Source: Alphaproteobacteria bacterium (GTDB taxonomy: Bacteria > Pseudomonadota > Alphaproteobacteria > Reyranellales > Reyranellaceae). Taken from it: a DNA stretch of 10,502 nt. Location of the stretch: the NCBI GenBank assembly GCA_013290035.1, contig JABCYT010000063.1, positions 1 to 10,502 of the forward strand, written 5' to 3'. This document shows positions 1 to 6,772 of the stretch, piece after piece. Each line of letters opens with the position of its first letter. Position 1 is the first letter of the stretch. The position numbers and the translations under genes were made by a program. The notes beneath the pieces are model-generated. The model was not told the DNA's origin. It saw only the letters and a list, made by a program, of their open reading frames with translations, and searched no databases.

Positions 1-118
1 TGCCGGTGTTGAACCAAAGCGTTTCGAGCGCCTTGAGGCCGACCTGCGCCCGTTGCTCACCCTTGGCGGTAAAGTGCGCGTCCTGGAATTTTGCGGGGTC
101 GAGCAGAAGGGGCAACAT
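1..118 (-). CDS. Probable radical SAM protein, N-terminal 39 residues only (cut by window edge)
   Basis: Reading leftward from an ATG at 118-116 gives 39 open codons that run off the window. The peptide starts [11 protein letters not shown] and ends LETLWFNTG. From memory of the family, this resembles the beginning of a group of proteobacterial radical SAM proteins in which a Leu-Trp-x-Asn-Thr-Gly stretch comes directly before the CxxxCxxC iron-sulfur motif. That cysteine motif would lie beyond the edge, so the assignment cannot be confirmed here. The gene is divergent from the nitroreductase remnant, with 38 bases between the two starts. What is seen is an intact start and open frame; the function is a recollection-based inference. 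Confidence 0.55.
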   Translation of the reverse strand, partial: MLPLLLDPAKFQDAHFTAKGEQRAQVGLKALETLWFNTG

Positions 119-156
119 CGACAGGGTCCTGCGTCAGGGTGCCGGGGGAGCCTAGC

Positions 157-417
157 ATGAACCGCGCTCGGCTCGACCCTACGAACAAGCTTCGATACGG
201 CACGCTGCAGGGCGCCTACCTGATGATCGCAGCGCGTTCGCTGGGCTTCGACGTCGGCGCCATGAGCGGCTTCGACAATACCAAGGCCGATGCGGCGTTC
301 TTCCCCGACGGCCGCTTCAAGGCGAACTTCCTGTGCAACATCGGCTACGGCGATCACGCCAAGCTGTTCAACCGCAGCCCGCGCATGCCGTTCGAGGAGG
401 TCTGCACGCTGGCCTAG
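157..417 (+). pseudogene. RutE/HadB-type nitroreductase, C-terminal fragment (5'-truncated remnant)
   Basis: The 86-residue frame matches the C-terminal part of the malonic semialdehyde reductase RutE/HadB group of FMN-dependent nitroreductases. It carries the family-typical runs [33 protein letters not shown] and [11 protein letters not shown], in the normal order up to a normal C-terminus. Full-length members are about 195 residues, so roughly the first 110 residues are absent, including the N-terminal part of the FMN-binding and dimer core. The missing part is not upstream, because the start of another gene lies there on the other strand. An ATG at 157 is preceded by GGGGGAG at a usable distance, so a short peptide could be made, but it should not fold into a working flavoenzyme. 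An in-frame TTG at 91 would lengthen the frame with unrelated residues. The stop overlaps the stop of the convergent exporter gene. I read it as a decayed gene; a newly exapted small protein is the alternative. Confidence 0.75.
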
Positions 418-1109
418 AGGCCGAGATAGCGGCCGATCTGCTTCCAGGGCAGCGGCAACAGCGAGACGAGCGCCAGCAGGCCGAAACCCAGGATGATCGC
501 GCCGGAGCAGCGGTTCAGCCACAGCAGGCCGGCGCCGGTGAAGCGCGCGCGCAGCGACACCGAAGCCGCGCAGATGATCGTCCACCAGGCGAGCGCGCCG
601 CAGAACACCGCGCCCACCAGCAGGGCCGCGTCGGGCAGGCTGGCGCCGACGCCCGCCAGATTGCGGCTGGCGAAGGCGGCGCCGAAGGCCATGACGGTCA
701 CCGGATTGAACACGGTGATGAAGAAGCTCGAACTGGCGTAGTGCAGATGCGTCGCCACCCGGTGTTCGCGATCGTCGGCCACCGGGTCGCCGACGGAGCG
801 CGGCCGGTGGCGCATCGTCGTCCAGCCCATGATCGCCAGCACCATGCCGCCGATGCCGAGCAGCCAGGATTCGCGCTCGATGACGAATTGCTCGACGAAG
901 GAGAGGCCGAAAGCCGCTACTGCGCCGAACACGGCATCGCCCAGCGCCGCGCCGATGCCGGTCATGTAGCCCGCCATCGCGCCCACGGTGATCGAACGGC
1001 GGATGCAGAGCGCCGCGGCCGGACCGACCGGGACGGCGATCACGAATCCGATGGCCGCGCCCTCGATGGCGAGCGCGATCGGATTGAAGACGAAGCCCGG
1101 AACGTTCAT
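414..1109 (-). CDS. LysE/RhtB-family amino-acid exporter-like membrane protein
   Basis: The 231-residue protein is strongly hydrophobic, with about six predicted membrane segments, the size and shape of the LysE/RhtB family, which exports amino acids or related small solutes across the inner membrane. Family hallmarks are PVGP at residues 27-30 followed by a positively charged turn (RRS, 37-39), a Gly/Ala-rich second segment with Gly-Asp at 57-58, and NPVTV at 135-139 opening the fourth segment. A polar loop (about 100-123) rich in Arg, Asp and His separates the two halves. I chose the ATG at 1109: frames further upstream lie inside pdxY and look non-genic. No clear Shine-Dalgarno precedes it, and it starts 7 bases after the pdxY stop, so translation is probably coupled to pdxY. 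The substrate cannot be told from sequence. Its stop codon overlaps that of the convergent nitroreductase fragment. Confidence 0.85.
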   Translation of the reverse strand: MNVPGFVFNPIALAIEGAAIGFVIAVPVGPAAALCIRRSITVGAMAGYMTGIGAALGDAVFGAVAAFGLSFVEQFVIERESWLLGIGGMVLAIMGWTTMRHRPRSVGDPVADDREHRVATHLHYASSSFFITVFNPVTVMAFGAAFASRNLAGVGASLPDAALLVGAVFCGALAWWTIICAASVSLRARFTGAGLLWLNRCSGAIILGFGLLALVSLLPLPWKQIGRYLGL

Positions 1110-1116
1110 TGCGTGG

Positions 1117-1968
1117 CTATAGCTTTTCCGCCGTGAAGTGGCGCGACGGCGCGACCATCCTGTCCTGCGCCGCCACCAGTTGCAGCTCGCGCTCGCCCTG
1201 GGCACGGGTGACTTCGAGCACGGCGAAAATCGACGAGGCGGCCTTGCCGAGCGCCAGGGCGATGTCGCCGCTTTCGATCCAGTGGGCCGAAAACAACGCG
1301 GCGACCGCATCGCCCGTTCCATTCGGCGCGATGTCGAAACCGATCAACGGCGTCGAGATCCGCCACGCAGCGTCTGGGCCGACCGCGACCATCTCGATCT
1401 GGTCGGCTGGCGCGTCGGCGCGCCGCAGGCTGGTGATCAAGGCGAGCCGCGGCCCGTTCAGCAGGCTGCGGGCGGCCGCCAGCGTCTCGCTCATGGTCGA
1501 GATCCTGCGACCGGTCAGGTGCTCGAGCTCGAAATGGTTGGGCGTCACCAGATCGGCGGCGGGAATGGCGCGCTCACGGAAGAAGCTGTCGATGCCCGGC
1601 TTGACGTAGATGCCGGTGTCGACATCGCCCAGCACCGGATCGCAGCACCACACGACCTTGGCGTTGGCGGCGCGCACGCGGCGCGCCGTGTCGAGCACGA
1701 CGTCGGCCAGGGCGGCATCGCCGACATAACCCGTGAGCAGCGCGTCGCACCGGGACAGCAGGCCGAGCTCCTCGATACCCCGCACGATCTCGGCGACCTG
1801 GTCGGCCGGGGCCGTGCGGCCGCGCCAGGCGCCGTAACCCGTGTGATTCGAGAATTCGACCGTGTTTACCGCCCAGACCTCGTGGCCCAATCGTTGCAGG
1901 GGAAAAGTTGCCGCCCGATTGCCGACATAGCCGTAGGCAACATGGCTCTGGAGCGAGAGAAAGCGCAT
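1117..1968 (-). CDS. pdxY: Pyridoxal kinase PdxY
   Basis: The 283-residue product belongs to the ribokinase/PfkB superfamily and phosphorylates pyridoxal to pyridoxal 5'-phosphate in the cytoplasmic vitamin B6 salvage pathway. It opens with LSLQSHVAYGYVGN (4-17), the signature start of PdxY/PdxK proteins, followed by SNHTGYG (40-46). DPVLGD (110-115), TPNHFELEHLTG (142-153) and NGTGD (216-220) follow; Asp220 is the expected catalytic base by analogy with the GTGD motif of the family. Length is typical (about 285). The ATG at 1968 fits the conserved N-terminus and has AAGGTGA 8 bases upstream. The open frame continues much further upstream only because it shadows the opposite gene. It leads a two-gene unit with the LysE-type exporter and is divergent from the malyl-CoA enzyme gene. 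Confidence 0.95.
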   Translation of the reverse strand: MRFLSLQSHVAYGYVGNRAATFPLQRLGHEVWAVNTVEFSNHTGYGAWRGRTAPADQVAEIVRGIEELGLLSRCDALLTGYVGDAALADVVLDTARRVRAANAKVVWCCDPVLGDVDTGIYVKPGIDSFFRERAIPAADLVTPNHFELEHLTGRRISTMSETLAAARSLLNGPRLALITSLRRADAPADQIEMVAVGPDAAWRISTPLIGFDIAPNGTGDAVAALFSAHWIESGDIALALGKAASSIFAVLEVTRAQGERELQLVAAQDRMVAPSRHFTAEKL

Positions 1969-1981
1969 GGAAGCGGTCACC

Positions 1982-2009
1982 TTGCCACAAGGAGGCCCGT
2001 CATTATAGT
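1982..2009 (+). promoter_or_regulatory. Sigma-70-type promoter candidate for the malyl-CoA enzyme/mesaconyl-CoA hydratase pair
   Basis: TTGCCA (1982-1987), a 16-base spacer, then TATAGT (2004-2009), each one mismatch from the housekeeping consensus. A start near 2016 would leave a leader of about 19 bases containing GGGGAG (2023-2028), placed correctly for the ATG at 2035. This is pattern matching only. Confidence 0.5.
2002..2007 (-). promoter_or_regulatory. -10 element candidate for pdxY
   Basis: Read on the minus strand this is a perfect TATAAT, about 34 bases before the pdxY start, giving a leader of about 27 bases with the AAGGTGA ribosome site. No convincing -35 box lies at the right distance (the hexamers there read AACTCC or AAACTC). 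It overlaps the -10 box of the divergent promoter. Confidence 0.35.
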
Positions 2010-2034
2010 CCGCGGCGTTTCTGGGGAGTTTTAG

Positions 2035-2916
2035 ATGTCGAAGACCGTTCGCCCGCGCCGTAGCGTTCTTTATATGCCGGGTGCCAACACGCGCGCGCTG
2101 GAAAAAGCGCGCGCCCTGCCGGCCGACGCTCTGATCTTCGATCTCGAGGACGCCGTCGCCCCCGACGCCAAGGAAGCCGCCCGCGTCAATGTCGTGCTGG
2201 CCGCGGACAGCAAGGCCTACGGCAAACGCGAGATCGCCATCCGGTGCAACGGGCTTGCGACGGCATGGGGTGCCGCCGACATCGAGGCCATCGCCGCGTC
2301 CGGCGCCGATGCGATCCTGGTGCCCAAGGTGGAGAGCGCCGCCGAGGTCACCCATGTCGTGTCGCTGCTCGACACCGCCGGCGCGCCGCCGACCCTGGCG
2401 GTATGGGCGATGATCGAGACGCCGAAAGCCATCCTGCGCGCCGAGGAGATCGCGGGCTCCCATCCCAGGCTCGCGCTGTTCGTCATGGGCACCAACGATC
2501 TGGTGAAGGACATGCGGGCGCGCCACACGCCGATGCGCCTGCCGATGGTGACGGCGCTCGGCCTCGGCATGCTGGCCGCGCGGGCCTATGGGCTAACCAT
2601 CCTCGACGGCGTCTACAATGACATCCGCGACGCCGAGGGATTCCGCGCCGTCTGCCAGCAGGGACTCGAGATGGGGTTCGACGGCAAGACCCTGATCCAT
2701 CCCAGCCAGGTCGAGCCGTGCAACGAGATCTTCGCCCCGTCGGCCACGGAGCTCGAGATGGCCGGCAAGATCGTCGCTGCCTTCAAGGCCGCGCAAGCCG
2801 AAGGCAAGGGAGTGGTCACGGTCGACGGCCGGATGATCGAGAACCTCCATGTCGAACAGGCCGAGCGCGCGCTGGCGCTGGCGGCGGCGATCAAGGAACT
2901 GCAGGAAGCGGCATGA
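2035..2916 (+). CDS. CitE/HpcH-family malyl-CoA enzyme, Mcl2-like ((3S)-malyl-CoA thioesterase or beta-methylmalyl-CoA lyase)
   Basis: This 293-residue cytoplasmic TIM-barrel protein belongs to the HpcH/HpaI aldolase-citrate lyase beta family. Landmarks are RSVLYMPG (9-16), IFDLEDAV (34-41), Arg70 in the AIRCNG run, VPKV (97-100), AMIETP with Glu129, and MGTNDL with Asp156; the Glu and Asp are expected Mg2+ ligands. GFDGKTLIHPSQ, near the C-terminus, is also typical. The overall pattern, with LYMPG near the start, a LTILDGVYND run, and VDGRMIENLH near the end, resembles Rhodobacter Mcl2, a (3S)-malyl-CoA thioesterase that releases malate and CoA, more than Mcl1, the malyl-/methylmalyl-CoA lyase. 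Telling lyase from thioesterase by sequence is unsafe, so I give no symbol. The start has GGGGAG upstream, and the stop overlaps the next start as ATGA, so the two genes are surely co-translated. The role in the ethylmalonyl-CoA pathway is inferred from that partner. Confidence 0.85.
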   Translation: MSKTVRPRRSVLYMPGANTRALEKARALPADALIFDLEDAVAPDAKEAARVNVVLAADSKAYGKREIAIRCNGLATAWGAADIEAIAASGADAILVPKVESAAEVTHVVSLLDTAGAPPTLAVWAMIETPKAILRAEEIAGSHPRLALFVMGTNDLVKDMRARHTPMRLPMVTALGLGMLAARAYGLTILDGVYNDIRDAEGFRAVCQQGLEMGFDGKTLIHPSQVEPCNEIFAPSATELEMAGKIVAAFKAAQAEGKGVVTVDGRMIENLHVEQAERALALAAAIKELQEAA

Positions 2917-3974
2917 CCAGCAAGGGCAAAACCAGCACCGGCAACTTCTTCGAGGATTTCCGGATCGGCCAGGAGATCCGCCACGCCACGCCGCGCACGC
3001 TCACCGAGGCCGATGCGGCGTTGAACATCGGCCTCTACGGCTCGCGCTTCGCCATCAACTCCTCGGACGTCTTCGCCCGCTCGCTCGGCCTGCCGCGCGC
3101 GCCGCTCGACGACCTGCTGGTCTTCCATGTCGTGATCGGCAAGACCGTGCCCGACATCTCGCTGAATGCCGTCGCCAATCTCGGCTATGCAGAGTTTCGC
3201 TGGGGCGTGCCGGTCTATCCCGGCGATACGGTGTCGGCGCATTCGACGGTTCTCGGCCTGCGCGAAAACTCCAACCGCGCCAGCGGCGTCGTTTGGGTGC
3301 GCTCGATCGGCGCCAATCAGAACGGCGAGATGGTGCTCGACTACGTGCGCTGGGTGATGGTGCACAAGCGCGATCATGAGGCCGCAGTCGGTGCGCCCGT
3401 GGTGCCGAAGACCGCTTCTTCCGTCCAGCCGGCAGAGTTGATCGTGCCGGTCAACCTGACGCTTGCCGCCTACGACGATGTCGCCGCCGGTTCGCCGTAC
3501 CGCTGGGAGGATTACGAAGCAGGCGAGCGCATCGACCATGTGAGCGGCATCACGCTCGAGGATTCCGACCACATGTTCTCGACGCGGCTCTACCAGAACA
3601 CCGCGCGAGTCCATTTCGACGCCTTTGCCGGCAAGAACACCCGATTCGGCCGGCGCCTCGCTTATGGCGGCCATGTCATTTCGCTGGCCCGCGCGCTGTC
3701 GTTCAACGGCCTCGCCAACGGCTTTCGCGTGGCGGCGATCAACGCCGGCAGCCATGTCGCGCCGACCTTTGGCGGCGACACCATCTATGCCTGGTCGGAG
3801 GTGCTGGAGAAGGCGCCGCTGCCAGGTCGCGCGGATGTCGGTGGGCTGCGGGTGAGAACCATTGCCGCCAAGGATTGCCCCTGCGATTCGTGGCCGGGGA
3901 AGCAGGCCGACGGCAAATATCATCCGGCGGTCGTGCTCGACCTCGACTACTGGCTGCTGATGCCGCGCCGATAA
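2913..3974 (+). CDS. mch: Mesaconyl-CoA hydratase (double-hotdog MaoC family)
   Basis: The 353-residue protein hydrates mesaconyl-CoA (2-methylfumaryl-CoA) to beta-methylmalyl-CoA, a late step of the ethylmalonyl-CoA pathway for growth on C2 compounds in organisms using it instead of the glyoxylate shunt. The N-terminal hotdog half carries NFFEDFRIGQ (11-20), a TPRTLTEAD run, LYGSRFAINSSDVFAR (41-56) and the very characteristic APLDDLLVFHVVIGKTVPD (63-81), then SLNAVANLGYAE (83-94). A second MaoC-like half begins near residue 198 with RWEDYEAGE and includes DSDHMFSTRLYQN, VHFDAF and YGGHVISLARALSFNG. Length fits the family (about 345). The start ATG overlaps the preceding stop (ATGA) and uses AGGAAG inside the previous gene as ribosome site. 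In Methylobacterium this enzyme is known as MeaC. Family assignment is firm; physiological use in this organism also needs ccr, ecm and mcd, which are not in the window. Confidence 0.92.
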   Translation: MTSKGKTSTGNFFEDFRIGQEIRHATPRTLTEADAALNIGLYGSRFAINSSDVFARSLGLPRAPLDDLLVFHVVIGKTVPDISLNAVANLGYAEFRWGVPVYPGDTVSAHSTVLGLRENSNRASGVVWVRSIGANQNGEMVLDYVRWVMVHKRDHEAAVGAPVVPKTASSVQPAELIVPVNLTLAAYDDVAAGSPYRWEDYEAGERIDHVSGITLEDSDHMFSTRLYQNTARVHFDAFAGKNTRFGRRLAYGGHVISLARALSFNGLANGFRVAAINAGSHVAPTFGGDTIYAWSEVLEKAPLPGRADVGGLRVRTIAAKDCPCDSWPGKQADGKYHPAVVLDLDYWLLMPRR

Positions 3975-4025
3975 GAATTTCGCTTAGAAATCCGAGGCTT
4001 AACCAGCCGCCGTCGGCGACTTTCA

Positions 4026-4053
4026 TTGACTTGAAGCGGCGCGGCGCTAAATA
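4026..4053 (+). promoter_or_regulatory. Promoter candidate for sdhCDAB
   Basis: TTGACT (4026-4031) is followed after 16 bases by TAAATA (4048-4053), in a 116-base gap that is otherwise GC-rich. The expected transcription start is near 4060, about 30 bases before the sdhC ATG, leaving room for the GAGG ribosome site at 4077-4080. The same gap (3975-4090) shows no strong terminator for the upstream gene pair, so some readthrough into sdh is possible. Confidence 0.5.
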
Positions 4054-4059
4054 AAGATC

Positions 4060-4073
4060 AGCCGATCTCGGCT
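4060..4073. repeat. Perfect inverted repeat at the predicted sdh transcription start
   Basis: AGCCGA and TCGGCT form 6-bp arms around a 2-base centre (TC). The repeat begins at the predicted start of the sdh transcript. It could be a repressor half-site pair or a small hairpin at the 5' end of the mRNA; a chance palindrome in GC-rich DNA remains possible. Confidence 0.35.
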
Positions 4074-4090
4074 ATTGAGGTTCTTACGCG

Positions 4091-4489
4091 ATGAGCGTCG
4101 CCAATCGGCCGGTGCATCGGCCGCTTTCCCCACATCTGCAGGTCTACAAGTGGCAGCTCACTTCCGTCCTGTCGATCCTGCATCGCGCCACCGGCATCGC
4201 GCTTTCGGTCGGCGCGCTCTATCTCGCGACCTGGGTGATCTACGCGGCCGCCAATCCCACGGCCTATGCGCTGTTCCAGGGCTTCAACACGTCGATCCTG
4301 GGCCGCATCGTACTGGGCGGCTGGCTGTTCTGCGCCTTCTATCACCTGTGCAACGGCATCCGGCACCTGTTCTGGGATGCGGGCTACGGCTTCGAGCTCA
4401 AGGACGCCTATCGCAGCGGCTGGATCGTCGTCGCCGTCGCGCTGATCGCCACGGTCGTGTCGTGGATCGTCGGCCTCAGGCTGGTGTGA
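4091..4489 (+). CDS. sdhC: Succinate dehydrogenase cytochrome b556 subunit SdhC
   Basis: This 132-residue inner-membrane protein anchors complex II and, with SdhD, holds heme b and the ubiquinone site. It shows RPLSPHLQVY (10-19), SILHRATG (28-35) and YHLCNGIRHLFWD (84-96), all SdhC signatures. Three membrane helices are expected at about 27-53, 69-92 and 108-130. By alignment with the E. coli protein, His85 is the heme ligand (His84 there), and Ser28 and Arg32 correspond to the quinone-site Ser27 and Arg31. GAGG lies 10 bases before the ATG. It is the first gene of sdhCDAB; its stop region (GTGAGGG) also supplies the ribosome site for sdhD, 10 bases downstream. Confidence 0.96.
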   Translation: MSVANRPVHRPLSPHLQVYKWQLTSVLSILHRATGIALSVGALYLATWVIYAAANPTAYALFQGFNTSILGRIVLGGWLFCAFYHLCNGIRHLFWDAGYGFELKDAYRSGWIVVAVALIATVVSWIVGLRLV

Positions 4490-4499
4490 GGGCAAACCG

Positions 4500-4886
4500 A
4501 TGAACAGCGACCTCCGGACTCCTCTCGCCCGCGCCCGCGGCCTCGGCTCGGCCCGCGAGGGCGTGCACCACTGGTGGGCGCAGCGGCTCACCGCCATTGC
4601 GCTGATCCCGCTCGTCGTGTGGTTCGCGATCTCGCTGGTGATGATGAGCGGGGCCGACTATGGCGCCGTGCGCGCCTGGATCGGTTCGCCGGTCGTCATG
4701 GTGCTGCTGATCCTGACCATCGCCATCGGCCTGCATCACGGCCAGCTCGGCCTGCAGGTCGTGATCGAGGACTACGTGCATGGCGACGGGTCGAAGCTGG
4801 CGCTGATCGTGGCGGTGCGCTTCATCGCGGTGTTGTTCGGGTTGGCCGCGGTCGTGGCCGTCCTGCGTATCGGATTCGGGAGCTGA
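4500..4886 (+). CDS. sdhD: Succinate dehydrogenase membrane anchor subunit SdhD
   Basis: The 128-residue protein is the second membrane anchor of complex [21 protein letters not shown] (14-32) is the alphaproteobacterial SdhD signature, followed by three hydrophobic segments at about 32-50, 64-88 and 99-122. [15 protein letters not shown] (80-94) matches the heme and quinone region: His80 aligns with E. coli His71, the heme b ligand, and Asp91-Tyr92 with Asp82-Tyr83. GAGG overlapping the sdhC stop serves as ribosome site, 8 bases before the ATG. Only two bases separate its stop from the sdhA start, so expression is coupled. Confidence 0.94.
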   Translation: MNSDLRTPLARARGLGSAREGVHHWWAQRLTAIALIPLVVWFAISLVMMSGADYGAVRAWIGSPVVMVLLILTIAIGLHHGQLGLQVVIEDYVHGDGSKLALIVAVRFIAVLFGLAAVVAVLRIGFGS

Positions 4887-4888
4887 CC

Positions 4889-6730
4889 ATGGCCGAAGCG
4901 AGCAACGGCAAGAGTTACGGCGCAACCGCGGGCACGATCAATATCGGCGGCAACGCCTACAAGGTGGTCGATCACGAGTACGACGTCGTCGTGGTCGGCG
5001 CCGGCGGTGCGGGCCTGCGCGCCACCTTCGGCCTCGCCGCCAAGGGACTGAAGACCGCCTGCATCACCAAGGTGTTCCCGACGCGCAGCCACACCGTGGC
5101 GGCGCAGGGCGGCATCTCGGCCTCGCTCGGCAACATGGGGCCGGACGACTGGCGCTGGCACATGTACGACACCGTCAGGGGCTCGGACTGGCTGGGCGAC
5201 CAGGACGCCATCGAATACATGGTGCGCGAGGCGGTGCCGGCGATCATCGAGCTCGAGCATTACGGCGTGCCGTTCAGCCGCACGCCCGAGGGCAAGATCT
5301 ACCAGCGGCCGTTCGGCGGCATGACGACCGAGTTCGGCAAGGGCATTGCCCAGCGCACCTGCGCCGCCGCCGACCGCACCGGCCATGCCATCCTGCACAC
5401 GCTCTACCAGCAGTCGCTGAAGAACAACGCTGAATTCTTCATCGAGTATTTCGCCCTCGATCTCATCATGGACGAGGGCACCTGCCGCGGCGTCATGGCG
5501 TGGAACCTCGACGACGGCACCATCCACCGCTTCCGCGCCCACAAGGTGGTGCTGGCGACCGGCGGCTACGGCCGCGTCTACTTCACCGCCACCTCGGCCC
5601 ACACCTGCACCGGCGACGGCGGCGCCATGGTGCTGCGCGCCGGCCTGCCGCTCGAGGACATGGAGTTCATCCAGTTCCATCCCACCGGCATCTATGGTGC
5701 TGGCTGCCTGATCACCGAGGGCGTGCGCGGCGAGGGCGGCTACGTCACCAACTCGACCGGCGAGCGCTTCATGGAGCGCTATGCGCCCTCGGCCAAGGAT
5801 CTGGCCGCGCGCGACGTGGTGAGCCGTGCCATGACCATCGAGATCCGCGAAGGCCGCGGCTGTGGCCCCAACCACGACTATATCGAGCTGCATGTCGAGC
5901 ATCTCGATCCCAAGGTGATCCACGAGCGGCTGCCCGGCATCGCCGAGACGGCGCGCATCTTCGCCGGCGTCGACGTCACGCGCCAGCCGATCCCCATCCT
6001 GCCGACCTGCCACTACAATATGGGCGGCATCCCGACCAACCATCACTGCGAGGTGATGACGGTCAAGAACGGCGATCCCAACACCGCCGTTCCCGGCCTG
6101 ATGGCGATCGGCGAGGCGGCCTGCGTTTCCGTCCACGGCGCCAACCGGCTGGGCTCCAACTCGCTGCTCGACCTCGTGGTGTTCGGCCGCTCCGCCGCCA
6201 ATCGCTGCGCCGAGGTGCTGACGCCGGGCGAGTCGCACAAGCAGCTGCCGCACGCCGGCGAGGAGGCGATCGCCCGCTTCGACCGGCTGCGCCACGCCGC
6301 GGGCGGCACCGGCACGGCGCAGCTCCGCCTCAACATGCAGCGCACCATGCAGAACGACTGCGCGGTGTTCCGCACCCAGCAGAGCCTCGACGAGGGCTGT
6401 GCGAAGATGGACCAGGTGATCGCCGGCAGCTCCGACATCCGGGTCAAGGATCGCTCCCTGATCTGGAACTCGGATCTCATGGAGACGCTGGAGTTCGAGA
6501 ACCTGATCGTGCAGGCCCAGGCCACCATCCGTTCGGCCGCCAACCGCAAGGAAAGCCGCGGCGCGCATGCCCGCGAGGATTTCCCCGAGCGTGACGACAA
6601 GGAATGGATGAAGCACACCGCGATCTGGGTGGACGAAAAGGGCAAGACCCGCATCGACTACCGCCCGGTGAAGCTGCAGCCGATGAGCAACGATGTACAG
6701 TCGTTCCCACCCAAGGCGCGCGTGTACTAG
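4889..6730 (+). CDS. sdhA: Succinate dehydrogenase flavoprotein subunit SdhA
   Basis: The 613-residue catalytic subunit oxidises succinate to fumarate on the cytoplasmic face of the inner membrane and passes electrons to SdhB. An N-terminal Rossmann motif GAGGAG (37-42) binds FAD, and [10 protein letters not shown] places the covalently flavinylated histidine at His68 (E. coli His45). Active-site residues are His264 in QFHPTG, Arg308 in AARDVV (E. coli proton-shuttle Arg286) and His375 in PTCHYNMGG. The C-terminal helical and capping region ends with the usual DYRPVKLQP run, and length is standard for alphaproteobacteria. The ATG at 4889 sits 6 bases after GGGAG, which lies at the end of sdhD; the frame is open further upstream but overlaps sdhD and has no family sequence. 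All key residues are present, so the protein should be active. Confidence 0.97.
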   Translation: MAEASNGKSYGATAGTINIGGNAYKVVDHEYDVVVVGAGGAGLRATFGLAAKGLKTACITKVFPTRSHTVAAQGGISASLGNMGPDDWRWHMYDTVRGSDWLGDQDAIEYMVREAVPAIIELEHYGVPFSRTPEGKIYQRPFGGMTTEFGKGIAQRTCAAADRTGHAILHTLYQQSLKNNAEFFIEYFALDLIMDEGTCRGVMAWNLDDGTIHRFRAHKVVLATGGYGRVYFTATSAHTCTGDGGAMVLRAGLPLEDMEFIQFHPTGIYGAGCLITEGVRGEGGYVTNSTGERFMERYAPSAKDLAARDVVSRAMTIEIREGRGCGPNHDYIELHVEHLDPKVIHERLPGIAETARIFAGVDVTRQPIPILPTCHYNMGGIPTNHHCEVMTVKNGDPNTAVPGLMAIGEAACVSVHGANRLGSNSLLDLVVFGRSAANRCAEVLTPGESHKQLPHAGEEAIARFDRLRHAAGGTGTAQLRLNMQRTMQNDCAVFRTQQSLDEGCAKMDQVIAGSSDIRVKDRSLIWNSDLMETLEFENLIVQAQATIRSAANRKESRGAHAREDFPERDDKEWMKHTAIWVDEKGKTRIDYRPVKLQPMSNDVQSFPPKARVY

Positions 6731-6772
6731 GACGCCGCGGAGTGGGGCGCCCGAGAGTTTTGAGAGGAAGCG

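Noticed and set aside
1989..1995. Perfect AAGGAGG on the plus strand between pdxY and the malyl-CoA enzyme gene
   Set aside because: No ATG, GTG or TTG lies at the right distance; only a tiny ATT-initiated frame ending at 2034 would be possible, which I do not consider a gene. It probably falls in the promoter spacer by chance.
1969..2526. Open extension upstream of pdxY on the minus strand
   Set aside because: The conserved PdxY N-terminus begins at 1968 with its own ribosome site, and the extension is antisense to the neighbouring gene.
2613..3923. 436-codon minus-strand open frame opposite the malyl-CoA enzyme and mesaconyl-CoA hydratase genes
   Set aside because: Antisense shadow of two confident genes; Arg/His/Ala-rich with no family motif.
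3978..4024. Weak inverted repeats after mesaconyl-CoA hydratase (ATTTC/GAAAT and CGCC/GGCG)
   Set aside because: Stems of only 4-5 bp and no T run after a strong stem; not enough to call a terminator.
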